From the NCBI GenBank assembly GCA_965248905.1, contig CBDFKS010000006.1, forward strand, positions 372,001 to 436,000: a DNA stretch of 64,000 bases, in the 5' to 3' direction. Origin of the DNA: CBDFKS01 sp965248905. GTDB lineage: Bacteria > Chloroflexota > Dehalococcoidia > Lucifugimonadales > JAGWBF01. The notes under the pieces were generated by a model that was given only the letters and a program-made list of their open reading frames with translations, did no database searches and was not told where the DNA came from. Below, one piece after another: positions 8,382 to 16,709 of the stretch. How positions within the stretch are numbered: position 1 is the stretch's first letter; every line of letters begins with the position of its first letter. The position numbers were made by a program, and so were the translations under genes.

Positions 8382-9706
8382 CTCACTGGGGTAGGCATTT
8401 GAAATTATGAGCTTTGGGAACCGGTTTATGGTAGGTAATTTGCAAACCAGGGAGTGGGTTTGGCCAAGGTTCAGGTATGAGCCACAGGCGAAGCCAAGGC
8501 CTACCCTGGAGCAGTTGCCGAGTCATACAGCATATGCCCTTCTTTATCACGCTATCCTTTCGGGGTCCAGAACAGCTAGGAAGTGGATGAGGGCTTCTGA
8601 CTCTCTGGGGAGGTACTCCAAGAGAAATAGCGTCTTCTGCTCTGGTCCCATAGGCCGTGGCCCACAGGGTAGCCACCGCCAGAACGAGCCAGTACCGGGC
8701 CACTCGGTCCGGGTCAGTCCGTCGAGTGCGTTGCCATTGCCAACCCACACTCTTGAGAGCGCGAAAACCCAACTCGATCCAGAAGCGCAACCCATACCAG
8801 CATACCCCCACATCCTCGGGAGGCAAGTCGGTAATCACTATCCAGGGTTCCTTCTGGCCTTTATCCCAAACCACCACCAAAGTACCGAAGCGGTGGCGCT
8901 TGGGATTATAAAAGGCACTGCCCCTTCCTACCCAGGCGTGGCCTGGTCCGGGAATCAGCGTCCTGGCTTGCCGGCGTTGCCCCTGCAACGGTTGAAAGCT
9001 GGTGTTGTTTTTTACCCGCATCAGTGGATGCCATCCCAAGGCCCGTATTTGCTTCCAAAGGCGGGGGCTCCACAAGCCCCGGTCAGTCATCACCAGCACC
9101 TCCATGCTTTTGGACACTTCGGGAGCAAGCAGTTGCAAAAGCCGGAGGATTTCGGGAATCCAAGCCCCCGACCTGTTAGCAGGGAGTATGGTCCAGGCAA
9201 TGGGAATGGCGCTACCCCGGTACAGCACGCTTACTACCAGGGCGACCACGCGGTCTTGGTGGGCTGTTGCGTCGACGGCCAAGGCCAGTTGTTGACCTTT
9301 CCACAAAGACAGCAGCCAGCGGAGCAAAGGCGCAAAACAGAGGGTTACATCCAACTGGATGTTGCAGGGAGTGGCCTTCTCCGAACCATCCCGAAGGAAC
9401 TCTCTAAGGTATTGTCGCAGAGCATGGAAGGTGGCGATGGAGGATAGAGCATCAATCACCGCGCTTTGGCAAGCACTCTTAGCCATGATTGCCCCATACA
9501 CCCATAGCGCCAATCCACGTATTTGGCTGGATCTTAGGTCAGGAAAATACTGTTCAGTTGAACGTAGCAAGTGGTACCATTCTCTCGGAAGGCGCATGAG
9601 TCACCTCCCCACATCCCAGTTGAGTGATACTTCTAGGATGACGGGAAAGCTCGGCGCTTTCCTAGCTGTTTTTAAACAAGTTTTAGGATATGCCTACCCC
9701 AGTGAG
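8382..9706 (-). mobile_element. Complete IS4-type insertion sequence (1325 bp)
   Basis: The element is bounded by perfect 17-bp inverted repeats, CTCACTGGGGTAGGCAT at 8382-8398 and its complement at 9690-9706. It has an 11-bp direct target duplication on both sides (8371-8381 and 9707-9717) and encodes one transposase on the minus strand. The ends, duplication and reading frame are all intact, so the insertion is recent or the element still active. No passenger genes. Confidence 0.92.
8383..9597 (-). CDS. DDE transposase of the IS4-type element
   Basis: A 404-aa transposase. The acidic triad is visible as Asp109 (ALAVDATA), Asp172 (VMTDRGLWS) and Glu274 (RFWIELGFRALK), the last within a Y-x-R-x-x-I-E-like signature typical of IS4-type enzymes. 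The stop codon and the last codons (CLPQ) are encoded inside the left terminal inverted repeat, so gene and end are very tightly packed. A long open frame on the opposite strand (8407-9447) is a compositional shadow. Confidence 0.92.
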   Translation of the reverse strand: MRLPREWYHLLRSTEQYFPDLRSSQIRGLALWVYGAIMAKSACQSAVIDALSSIATFHALRQYLREFLRDGSEKATPCNIQLDVTLCFAPLLRWLLSLWKGQQLALAVDATAHQDRVVALVVSVLYRGSAIPIAWTILPANRSGAWIPEILRLLQLLAPEVSKSMEVLVMTDRGLWSPRLWKQIRALGWHPLMRVKNNTSFQPLQGQRRQARTLIPGPGHAWVGRGSAFYNPKRHRFGTLVVVWDKGQKEPWIVITDLPPEDVGVCWYGLRFWIELGFRALKSVGWQWQRTRRTDPDRVARYWLVLAVATLWATAYGTRAEDAISLGVPPQRVRSPHPLPSCSGPRKDSVIKKGICCMTRQLLQGRPWLRLWLIPEPWPNPLPGLQITYHKPVPKAHNFKCLPQ

Positions 9707-9811
9707 CTCGTCGAGGGGGAAGGAATTTTCCTGCCACTTTTGTAGAGGGTCACATAGTGATAAGTTAAACATCTACGCAAGTTTCAACACCATCTAGATA
9801 TGGAGGCACGA

Positions 9812-10705
9812 ATGAATCAAATACCCATCAAGATGACCACACGTCTACGGGAGCTCCTAGGAGTACCTGGGCTGATTAGGGCGATAAATGTTTACGACCC
9901 CTTGACTGCCCGCATCGCAGAGAGCCTGGGCTATCAGGCACTGGGTCTGGGAGGCTTTCAGCTTGGAGCCCACCTCTGCACCACCGAGCCGTTGCTCACC
10001 ATGACGGAGGTTATGAATAGCGCCAAGTACATTACGCAGGCAGTGAAAATTCCGTTGAAGGTGGACTGCGGCGCCGGTTTCGGAGACGCCGTGCACGTCA
10101 CGCGCACGATACGGGAGGCTGAGGCCGCAGGCATCGCGTGCATTCATATCGAAGACCAGGTCTTCCCCAAGCGGGCCCACTACCACAAAGGCATTGAGCA
10201 CATCATTTCCGCCGAGGAGATGACCGACAAGATCAGCGCCGCCGTTGCGGCTCGATCTGACCCCGACTTTGTGATTGTGGGCCGCACCGATGCCATGCGC
10301 ACCGACGACGTCCAGGAAGGAATCCGTAGGGGCAACCTATACGCCGAGGCCGGCTGTGATATGGTTGAAGTGTTCCCCAACAGTCTTGAAGAGGCCCGGT
10401 TGGTGCCCAAAGAGGTAAACGCACCACTGATCTATGTTAACAGTCCGGGTAACCGACTGGGCCGTTCAGTTATACCCTGGCAACAGCTGGAAGAGATGGG
10501 CTATAAGATGGCGCTGGATTCTTCCACGGCGGTGATTGCGGCCTCTAGTGCGGTGCGAGAAGCCTTCAGCGCCTACATGCGGGATGGACAGCCCGCCGTC
10601 GATCAGGAGACGGCCCTCGAGGTCAGGGAGTGGGTCGAAGGAATCATCGGCCTCCCTGAGTACTATCAGATTGAGGAACGGACCACGGAGAGAAGTCGCT
10701 CTTAA
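9812..10705 (+). CDS. Isocitrate lyase / PEP mutase superfamily protein
   Basis: TIM-barrel enzyme of the isocitrate lyase/phosphoenolpyruvate mutase superfamily, 297 aa, starting at the ATG 9812 behind GGAGG at 9802. The ATG at 9800 overlaps that ribosome site and is rejected. Recognisable segments are VYDPLTARIAESLGY, IPLKVDCGAGFGD, HIEDQVFPKR and VGRTDAM. Two changes stand out. The flexible loop that carries the KRCGH/KKCGH catalytic cysteine in lyases reads PKRAHYHKG (119-127), and the DxD metal pair reads DCG (Asp85 kept, second Asp lost). Classical isocitrate or methylisocitrate lyase activity is therefore unlikely; a decarboxylase or mutase-like role is possible. Confidence 0.85.
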   Translation: MNQIPIKMTTRLRELLGVPGLIRAINVYDPLTARIAESLGYQALGLGGFQLGAHLCTTEPLLTMTEVMNSAKYITQAVKIPLKVDCGAGFGDAVHVTRTIREAEAAGIACIHIEDQVFPKRAHYHKGIEHIISAEEMTDKISAAVAARSDPDFVIVGRTDAMRTDDVQEGIRRGNLYAEAGCDMVEVFPNSLEEARLVPKEVNAPLIYVNSPGNRLGRSVIPWQQLEEMGYKMALDSSTAVIAASSAVREAFSAYMRDGQPAVDQETALEVREWVEGIIGLPEYYQIEERTTERSRS

Positions 10706-11043
10706 AACTGGGGCCGCATCCTTCGACAAGCCCAAGGTGTGTGCACAAACTGACCCCTCGTGGCGAGTCAGTCGAACTTGTGGGCTGCGCATTTCCGGCC
10801 GATGCCGCTAACAATGGAAACGAGCGTAGTCTATGATGTAACGCGAGTGTGATGCCTCGGTGCGACAGCTCATATCCTTCAGCCGCAACGCCTGTCGGAC
10901 CTGGTTGAGCAAAGGCGAGGTTCTGGTTGTATAGGCCGGTGGTCGGTCGTGTGCAAGGTCTGGCATTGGAGTATAATCACCTCCAGAGTTATATTGCACC
11001 ACTTACAGTGGTGTATTTAATATGTGGGCGGCGAGATGCGATC
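10706..11043. other. Intergenic region upstream of the HEPN pseudogene
   Basis: 338 bp without a convincing gene. It holds an imperfect inverted repeat near 10721-10790 (TTCGACAAGCCCA versus TGGGCT/GTCGAA-like blocks). A TATAAT at 10972-10977 has no good -35 partner. A perfect 7-bp hairpin, CACCACT-TAC-AGTGGTG, lies at 10997-11013. I looked for a second attC site here and found none. Confidence 0.5.
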
Positions 11044-11931
11044 ATGAATCCGAACGAGATCGATCTCTACGCAGGGATCGGGGGCGCAGCCGTAGAGGTG
11101 GAGAGATTCCACTTCGGAGAGGGAATCGTCCTCTCCAAGACCTTTGCCCATCTCATGGCCCCCTTTCTCATGGCGTTCGCTCCGGCCGAGCCTGGCAAGC
11201 CCCATCCTTCCCCTTGGAAAGCAGCCCAGGGCGGCTTTGGGTTCGATGTCCTAGCCCAGCTAGAAGTCTCGAAGGAGTTCAATCCACCTCGGTGGTTTGA
11301 TCACCCCAACACGGTGTGGTGGTTCGCCGCCCTGCTGCGGCTCCGCGCTACACCACTCGTATCGGTTCCTGTCATCTCGAGTGTGCCCTTCTCAGAGGCA
11401 CCAGAAGTCGAACACGACATCCAGTTCTGGCCGATCTAGGCTGAGCCACGACGGCTCATCCTGGAGCGCGCACCTGGAAACACAATCCCCGAGTCCGCGC
11501 TCGTGTGGATTCGTGACCACTGGCGGGAGGGCGGCCTCCTCATGCACGAAAGCGAGGAGTTCAACCTCCTCATGCAGGCGCTCGACCAGAGCTTGTTTGC
11601 GCGGAGCGTCGAGCTTGCGTTGCTCGCGCTCTGGGGCGCTCTTGAAGCGGTCTTCTCGCCTGGGCGCAACGAACTCCGCTTTCGCGTTACCGCGCTCATT
11701 GCGACCTTCCTGGAGCCTCCCGGCGAAGATCGTCGATCCCTACAGCGGAAACTGACCAAGCTGTACGACTCTCGCTCAGCAGCCGCACACGGTCGGTCAG
11801 AGTCTCTTCTTGCGCCACTGCTCGCAACATACGTGACGGTCAAGCGGATCGTCACGAAGATCCTCGAAGAGAACCGCGTGCCAACACCTCGCCAGCTTGA
11901 GAATGAGCTGTTTGGCGTTCACTCCGAGTAG
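11044..11931 (+). pseudogene. HEPN (ApeA-like) domain protein, broken by an in-frame TAG
   Basis: One continuous frame of 296 codons interrupted only by TAG at 11437-11439 (codon 132). Reading through, the sequence runs FWPI-stop-AEPRRLILERAPGN with no frame change or other stop. The C-terminal half has a helical domain ending LTKLYDSRSAAAHGRS, whose R-x4-H motif (RSAAAH) and surroundings match ApeA-type HEPN domains, RNA-cleaving or RNA-binding modules common in defence systems. The N-terminal half is unrecognised. The stop codon at 11929-11931 lies only 11 bp from an integron attC-like site, as expected for a gene cassette. Both fragments could still be made separately (second start GTG 11503), but loss of function is more likely. 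Confidence 0.65.
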
Positions 11932-11942
11932 GAGCGCTCGCC

Positions 11943-12078
11943 GCCCAACAAGGCCCTGCAGCTGACGTGGTACAGCGCGTTCCAAATCGATGTCTGGTGG
12001 CATTCCGGCGTCAACTTTGGGTGCCTCAGCGGCCGTCGGCGGCCTGTGCCACGCAGCTGAGAGCCCGGTGCGTTAGAC
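11943..12078 (+). other. Integron attC-like recombination site
   Basis: 136 bp with all attC parts. The R'' box GCCCAAC is at 11943-11949 (consensus RYYYAAC) and the R' box GTTAGAC at 12072-12078 (GTTRRRY). Between them the arms pair: CAGCTGACGTGGTACAG at 11959-11975 against the complement of 12044-12059, about 16 pairs with a single extrahelical A at 11965 and one wobble. One unpaired base in the L region is the hallmark that sets strand choice for integron integrases. Length fits the VCR-like long class. No integrase or attI is present in the window, so this is a solitary site. Confidence 0.78.
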
Positions 12079-12091
12079 GTCGGAACGCGCA

Positions 12092-12232
12092 ATGAACGGA
12101 GAATTCATTGAATCGGTCGAAGATTTGATTGCGCCCATCTGGGCACAGTCCGCCCTGTGGCCGAGCGGTGATCCACGATTGTTCCGTGGAAAGCCTGGCG
12201 TGCCGCTCATTTGTAACCTTACGTCATCATAA
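12092..12232 (+). pseudogene. Stub of a second cassette gene, possibly FRG-domain
   Basis: A 46-codon frame starting at an ATG 13 bp after the attC R' box, the usual position for the next cassette gene. The product, MNGEFIESVEDLIAPIW... ending in LFRGKPGVPLICNL, resembles the first residues of FRG-domain proteins, which open with a helix and a W/L-FRG motif, but it stops soon after. I read it as the 5' remnant of a longer gene cut near 12215; the FRG match rests on a few residues. From here to 12390 there is nothing else I can support. Confidence 0.4.
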
Positions 12233-12390
12233 CTTATGGCGTACACGGATTCGGAGTTCGATTTGGATCTGTCTGCTTGGCTCTGCCAGCGTAGCATTCA
12301 TTCCCGACAAACATGTCCTGGTTGCAGGTTTTGTCTGGCTTGAGCAACCCCTAAGGGACTGCTAGCAATCAGTCGGGAGCAAAAATGACC

Positions 12391-13299
12391 CTACCTGTTG
12401 AACTGCTTCATATGGTCCACAGCCTGGTCGTAGTAGTTGGCCAGGTAGTACTCGGCGATCTCGTCGGGCGTGGTCTGCCATACGCCGTCGTGGGCCATGA
12501 TGTAGCTCAGGATCTTATCCAGGTACTTGATCCTGTGGGGCTGGCCGATGCGGAATGGGTGTAGCGCTATGCACATAACTCGGCCACTCTCGGCACCCTC
12601 TTCATATAGACGGTCGAACTGGGCCTTGCATATGCGCTCGAAATACTCTCCCTCGTAGCTGAACCTGAACACGGCCCCGTCGTTGGTGTCGAACGTGTAG
12701 GGCACCGAGACCAGCTTCCCCGACTTCACGTTGATGGGCACGGGCTGGTCGTCATGTAGCCAGTCGGAGTGATAGATCAGTCCCGCTTCGGCCATGATGT
12801 CCGGGCTATTGGGGGAGCTGGAGCCGTTGGGCCCGAACATACCCTTGAGCCTTTTACCTGTATAGCGCTGTAAGGTCTCTATAGAGTCACGGTAGAACTC
12901 CCTCTCTTCCTCTTCTGTGATGCCGTGGAGGAAGCGGGTGTTGTAGATGCCGTGGCTCATGTAGTCCCAGTCACGCTGCACCATGGCCTCGGTGATCTCC
13001 GGATAGTGCTCAAGCACAGCGATGTTGAGAGAGACTCCGCACTTGATCTTGTACTCGTCCAGTACCTCCACCATCCGCCAGAAGCCGGTGCGATTGCCGT
13101 AGTCGGGGTAAGAGTACTGCTGGACGTCGGGGTAGGCCATGCGCGGCCACGGGTCCCTGATACCATCGTAGTCCGGCAGGTACTCGTAGTGCTCTATGTT
13201 GGGGGATATCCAGAGGGCGACTCGGGCATTGTTGGGCCATTTGATGATGGAGCGGTCAATAATGGGGCTGTAGTCCACTCGATAGGGTGGCAATGGCAT
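12391..13299 (-). CDS. Polysaccharide deacetylase (NodB) family protein, PuuE/allantoinase-like
   Basis: NodB-homology metal hydrolase of 302 aa, similar to the PuuE/cofactor-independent allantoinase and peptidoglycan-type deacetylase group. It opens PLPPYRVDYSPI...WPNNARVALWISPNIEHYEY, as PuuE-like proteins do. WDYMSHGIYNTR carries the expected metal-ligand region and ALHPFRIGQPHRIKYLDKIL the conserved C-terminal His-Pro segment. AGGAGGT lies before the ATG. It heads a minus-strand run with the SDR gene about 35 bp away. In this amide-degrading context, hydrolysis of a cyclic amide or ureide is more plausible than sugar deacetylation, but that is inference. Confidence 0.85.
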   Translation of the reverse strand: MPLPPYRVDYSPIIDRSIIKWPNNARVALWISPNIEHYEYLPDYDGIRDPWPRMAYPDVQQYSYPDYGNRTGFWRMVEVLDEYKIKCGVSLNIAVLEHYPEITEAMVQRDWDYMSHGIYNTRFLHGITEEEEREFYRDSIETLQRYTGKRLKGMFGPNGSSSPNSPDIMAEAGLIYHSDWLHDDQPVPINVKSGKLVSVPYTFDTNDGAVFRFSYEGEYFERICKAQFDRLYEEGAESGRVMCIALHPFRIGQPHRIKYLDKILSYIMAHDGVWQTTPDEIAEYYLANYYDQAVDHMKQFNR

Positions 13300-13335
13300 G
13301 CGGCCACCTCCTAGCTGGGTGATTCTAAAATGTCC

Positions 13336-14091
13336 TTACTGGGCCGTCCACCCGCCGTCGATGACCAGGTCTGTTCCGGTCACGTAGGAGGACTCGTCGG
13401 AGGCGAGATATAGCACACCCCAAGCGATCTCATCAGGCTCGCCCCACCTGCCCAGAGGTATGCGGGATACCATGAAGCGACTGAACTCTTCGTTGGCTCG
13501 GCCTTCCTCACTCATCGGTGTGGCGATAGGCCCGGGATGTACGGAGTTGACTCTTATCCCCTCTTTGGCGTACTGGATAGCCGCCGATTTGCTAAGGAGT
13601 CGCACTGCACCCTTGGACGCCTGGTATTGAGGACCGCTGCTTGGTGTCGCGACCAGCGCTAGCTGGGAGCCGATGTTAATTATGGAGCCACCGCCTGCCT
13701 TCCTCATCTCCGGAATAGCGAACTTAGTGCCCAGAAAAACACCTTTGGCGTTCACGTCCATTACCTTGTCCCATGCCTCGACGCTGGTATCTTCGATCAG
13801 CCCCTCACCAATGATGCCGGCATTGTTGACGAGGACATTCAGCTTGCCATAGCTGCTAATGGTAACTTCTATGGCCTTACTCCAGTCCTCCTCCTTGGTC
13901 ACGTCGAGGTGAATGTATTTTGCTTCGCCGCCGGACTCGTGGATCTGGGCCTCGACTGCTTTCCCTTCGCCATCCAGAATGTCACCGAGCACCACCTTGG
14001 CGCCCTCTTTGGCGAACAACCGGGCTTCGGCGGCTCCTTGGCCACGGGCACCGCCGCTTATTAAAGCTACCTTGCCATCCAGCCTTGCCAT
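13336..14091 (-). CDS. Short-chain dehydrogenase/reductase
   Basis: Classical SDR of 251 aa. The cofactor motif is ISGGARGQG (standard TGxxxGxG with Ser for Thr). NNAG, the serine of IINIGSQ, and the YQASKG Tyr-Lys pair complete the active site, and the protein ends YVTGTDLVIDGGWTAQ as the family does. The acidic residue after the second strand (LGDI) favours NAD over NADP. It sits between the deacetylase and the TPP enzyme on the same strand, possibly one transcription unit of three catabolic genes. Confidence 0.92.
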   Translation of the reverse strand: MARLDGKVALISGGARGQGAAEARLFAKEGAKVVLGDILDGEGKAVEAQIHESGGEAKYIHLDVTKEEDWSKAIEVTISSYGKLNVLVNNAGIIGEGLIEDTSVEAWDKVMDVNAKGVFLGTKFAIPEMRKAGGGSIINIGSQLALVATPSSGPQYQASKGAVRLLSKSAAIQYAKEGIRVNSVHPGPIATPMSEEGRANEEFSRFMVSRIPLGRWGEPDEIAWGVLYLASDESSYVTGTDLVIDGGWTAQ

Positions 14092-14153
14092 GGCTACCTC
14101 CTAGTGCTGAACGCTGAGATACTCGCGATACGCCACGGTATTCAATCTTTTTT

Positions 14154-15803
14154 CTATGTAAAGTTGGCGAATCCGTTGGGTGTCTTGACGTCTATGATGG
14201 TAATCGTGTCCGATCTGAGGGCCGACTCAAGCGCTGGCACCAGCTCTTTTAGAGATGATACCTGTACGCCGTTGGCTCCATAAGCTTCGGCCAGCTTTGC
14301 GAAATCGGGATTCCGCAGGTCGCTGGCGATGTAACGTCCATTGGTTCGCGTCCTCTGGTAATATCGGAGCACACCCCAGGCGTTATCGTTGAATACGAGC
14401 ACAACTGGATTTAGGCCGTACTCCACACAGGTGCCGATTTCCTGTATGTTGAACTGAAAGCCGCCGTCACCGGTGAGGCATATGACTTGCCGATCGGGAA
14501 ATCCGGCTTTGGCGCCCGCGGCAGCGGGAAACGCGAACCCCAGTCCTCCCCATGCCGACGTCATGTAGGTCCTGGGTCCGTAGGATTCAAGACAGTAGTT
14601 GGCGCCACGGTGAACGCAGACGGCCACATCACCTACGAAGATGGCATCCCTCTCCGCCACCTTACGAATGGCCTGCATGGTAGCCGTTTCATTGGGCATA
14701 GTCTGATGCCTGTAGGCCGAGATATTGGCCTTCACCTCTCGTATCTCACGGGCGAAGCCTGTTTCCAGATGACCTGGCTTCCCGTCTATCGTGGCATTCA
14801 TTTGGGCCAGGACCGTCCGAGCGTCTCCAATCAGGCTTACTGTGGTGTCGTACCATTTGCCGATGGACTCCGTATCAATGTCCAGTTGAATAAGCTGGGG
14901 CGGTTGCTCCAGTCCTTGGGAGTGTACTCTGAACTCGGACATGCTGGACCCCACCACCAGGAGGACGTCAAGACTGTTCACGAAGGGCCTCAAGGGATGT
15001 TCGAGCTTGGTGTCAGGGAAGCCCTGTTCTCCACCGAAAATTCCCAGGCTCAGAGGATTGTCATCGGCAATGGACCCCTTGCCATTGGCCGTGGTGAATA
15101 CGGGGATACCTATCGCCTCCGCCAAGCGGGTCAGCTCTTGATTTGCCCCTGAGCGGTTAACACCTGTTCCCGCTAATACGCCCACTCTCTTTCCGGAGAG
15201 CAGGATCTCCACAGCCTTGTCCACGAGAGCTTGATCTGCTCCCGGGGCTGAAAACTGATGAAGCTGAGGAATCTCCATTTCGCCAACCTGGCCCTGGATG
15301 TCCACAGGCATTTCTATCTCGATTGGCTGTGGGCGACGTGTCTGAAATCGCTGAAACGCTTCATAGATGCGGTCGGGAGTTTCTTCTGCGTGGGTTATGT
15401 GTGCATTGTGTTGGGTCACCGCTGTGAACATACCCAGCTGGTCCTTGGTCTCATGGACCGGACCGAGGCCGCGACCATACAGATTCTCTTCGGCCGTGCT
15501 TGTGATATTAAGTACCGGAGAAGAAGCAAAGAACGCCTCGCCCATGCCTCCCATGGAGTTGGCGGCGCCGGGCCCGGAGCTGGTGAAGCACACCCCCGGC
15601 TTGCCCGTGACCCTGGCGTAGCCGTCGGCCATCAGGGCCGCTGCGTGCTCGTGGCGTGTGCTTATGAATCTGATCGCTTCCTGGTGGTCATACAGGGCGT
15701 CATATATATCCATCATGTGGGTGGAGATGATCCCAAAGATCGTGTCCACGCCCTGGGCCCGCAGGGACTGGATCACTGCCTGGCCCCCCTTTAGTTGAGC
15801 CAT
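14154..15803 (-). CDS. Thiamine-pyrophosphate enzyme, acetolactate synthase large-subunit-like
   Basis: TPP enzyme of 549 aa with the three usual domains. The N-terminal pyrimidine-binding domain has catalytic Glu52 in STRHEHAA. A central domain begins near QALVDKAVEILLSGKRVGVLAGTG. The C-terminal domain has the Mg-TPP motif starting GDGGFQFNIQE and ending in FNDNAWG. It lacks a neighbouring regulatory subunit gene and is linked to catabolic genes. It could be a decarboxylase or carboligase (benzoylformate decarboxylase-, oxalyl-CoA decarboxylase- or sulfopyruvate decarboxylase-like) rather than the biosynthetic enzyme. AAGGAGG precedes the ATG. Confidence 0.88.
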   Translation of the reverse strand: MAQLKGGQAVIQSLRAQGVDTIFGIISTHMMDIYDALYDHQEAIRFISTRHEHAAALMADGYARVTGKPGVCFTSSGPGAANSMGGMGEAFFASSPVLNITSTAEENLYGRGLGPVHETKDQLGMFTAVTQHNAHITHAEETPDRIYEAFQRFQTRRPQPIEIEMPVDIQGQVGEMEIPQLHQFSAPGADQALVDKAVEILLSGKRVGVLAGTGVNRSGANQELTRLAEAIGIPVFTTANGKGSIADDNPLSLGIFGGEQGFPDTKLEHPLRPFVNSLDVLLVVGSSMSEFRVHSQGLEQPPQLIQLDIDTESIGKWYDTTVSLIGDARTVLAQMNATIDGKPGHLETGFAREIREVKANISAYRHQTMPNETATMQAIRKVAERDAIFVGDVAVCVHRGANYCLESYGPRTYMTSAWGGLGFAFPAAAGAKAGFPDRQVICLTGDGGFQFNIQEIGTCVEYGLNPVVLVFNDNAWGVLRYYQRTRTNGRYIASDLRNPDFAKLAEAYGANGVQVSSLKELVPALESALRSDTITIIDVKTPNGFANFT

Positions 15804-16086
15804 TTATCGGCCTCCTTTTAACAGGCGGAATAAGGCGTCATTACCAGAACATTCCTCGTTGCCGATTATACATGGAATCCCTCGATTCACAAGTCTTTCG
15901 CGTGCGTGGCGCCGGTCATGGTTGGTAGTCGTCATTTCAAGCGACGCCATACCTGCCGCAGTCCCTCTCATCTTAAGTCCTCGTGTTGACAAGTCCATCG
16001 TTAAGTGCGACTATGCCCACCATAGCGGCCAGGAACGGCGCAGACTCGAAAATAGCTGAAATTGATACATATCCAGGAGGGCACAT

Positions 16087-16560
16087 ATGGCCGGGAAGAA
16101 TTACTGGCTGTTCAAGTCTGAACCCAATGCCTACTCCTTCTCTGACTTGCTCAACGAGCCAGACCAGACGGCCGAGTGGGACGGTGTTCGTAATTACCAG
16201 GCACGTAACTACATGCGTGACGATATGAAAGTTGGCGATGGAGTGCTCTTCTACCACAGCAGCAACGCTGCCCTGGCCATAGTGGGAACTGCCGAGATCG
16301 TCCGGGAGGGGTATCCCGACAGCACGGCTTGGGACGCCAGCTCCGAGCATCCCGATCCCAAGAGCACACCCGACAACCCCATCTGGTACATGGTCGACAT
16401 CCGGGCAGATAAGGAGATCGCCAGACCGGTTACCCTGTCCGAGGTCAAACAGAATCCACGACTACAGGATATGCTGCTGGCCCGTAAAGGCATGCGGCTA
16501 TCAATCCAGCCCGTACAGAAAGATGAGTGGGATGAGGTCATAGCCATGGGAGAGGGCTAG
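16087..16560 (+). CDS. EVE domain-containing protein
   Basis: EVE (PUA-like) protein of 157 aa, homologous to thymocyte nuclear protein 1. The opening KNYWLFKSEPNAYSFSDL, the WDGVRNYQARNYMR motif and the GDGVLFYHS strand are diagnostic. EVE domains bind modified bases in nucleic acids. Stand-alone bacterial members are of unknown role. It starts at an ATG behind GGAGGGCAC and stands alone, with no restriction or modification genes nearby. Confidence 0.92.
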   Translation: MAGKNYWLFKSEPNAYSFSDLLNEPDQTAEWDGVRNYQARNYMRDDMKVGDGVLFYHSSNAALAIVGTAEIVREGYPDSTAWDASSEHPDPKSTPDNPIWYMVDIRADKEIARPVTLSEVKQNPRLQDMLLARKGMRLSIQPVQKDEWDEVIAMGEG

Positions 16561-16709
16561 TGAATAGGACCCTTTCTACGGCCTTTTAATTGTCATTCAG
16601 ACTGTGTGTTAACTAGCCAAGGCCATCAGCGGCGACCTGACTTTCGGAGTAACCGTGATTGATCTGAGCATCAAAGACCTCTTGAGGCTTCGAGACCTGG
16701 GAGGCTGCA

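Noticed and set aside
8407..9447. 346-codon open frame opposite the IS4-type transposase
   Set aside because: Antisense shadow of the transposase; proline/glutamine-rich composition without recognisable domains.
10820..10915. Second attC upstream of the HEPN gene
   Set aside because: CGCTAAC and GTTGAGC occur, but the former misses the RYYYAAC consensus and the inner arms do not pair.
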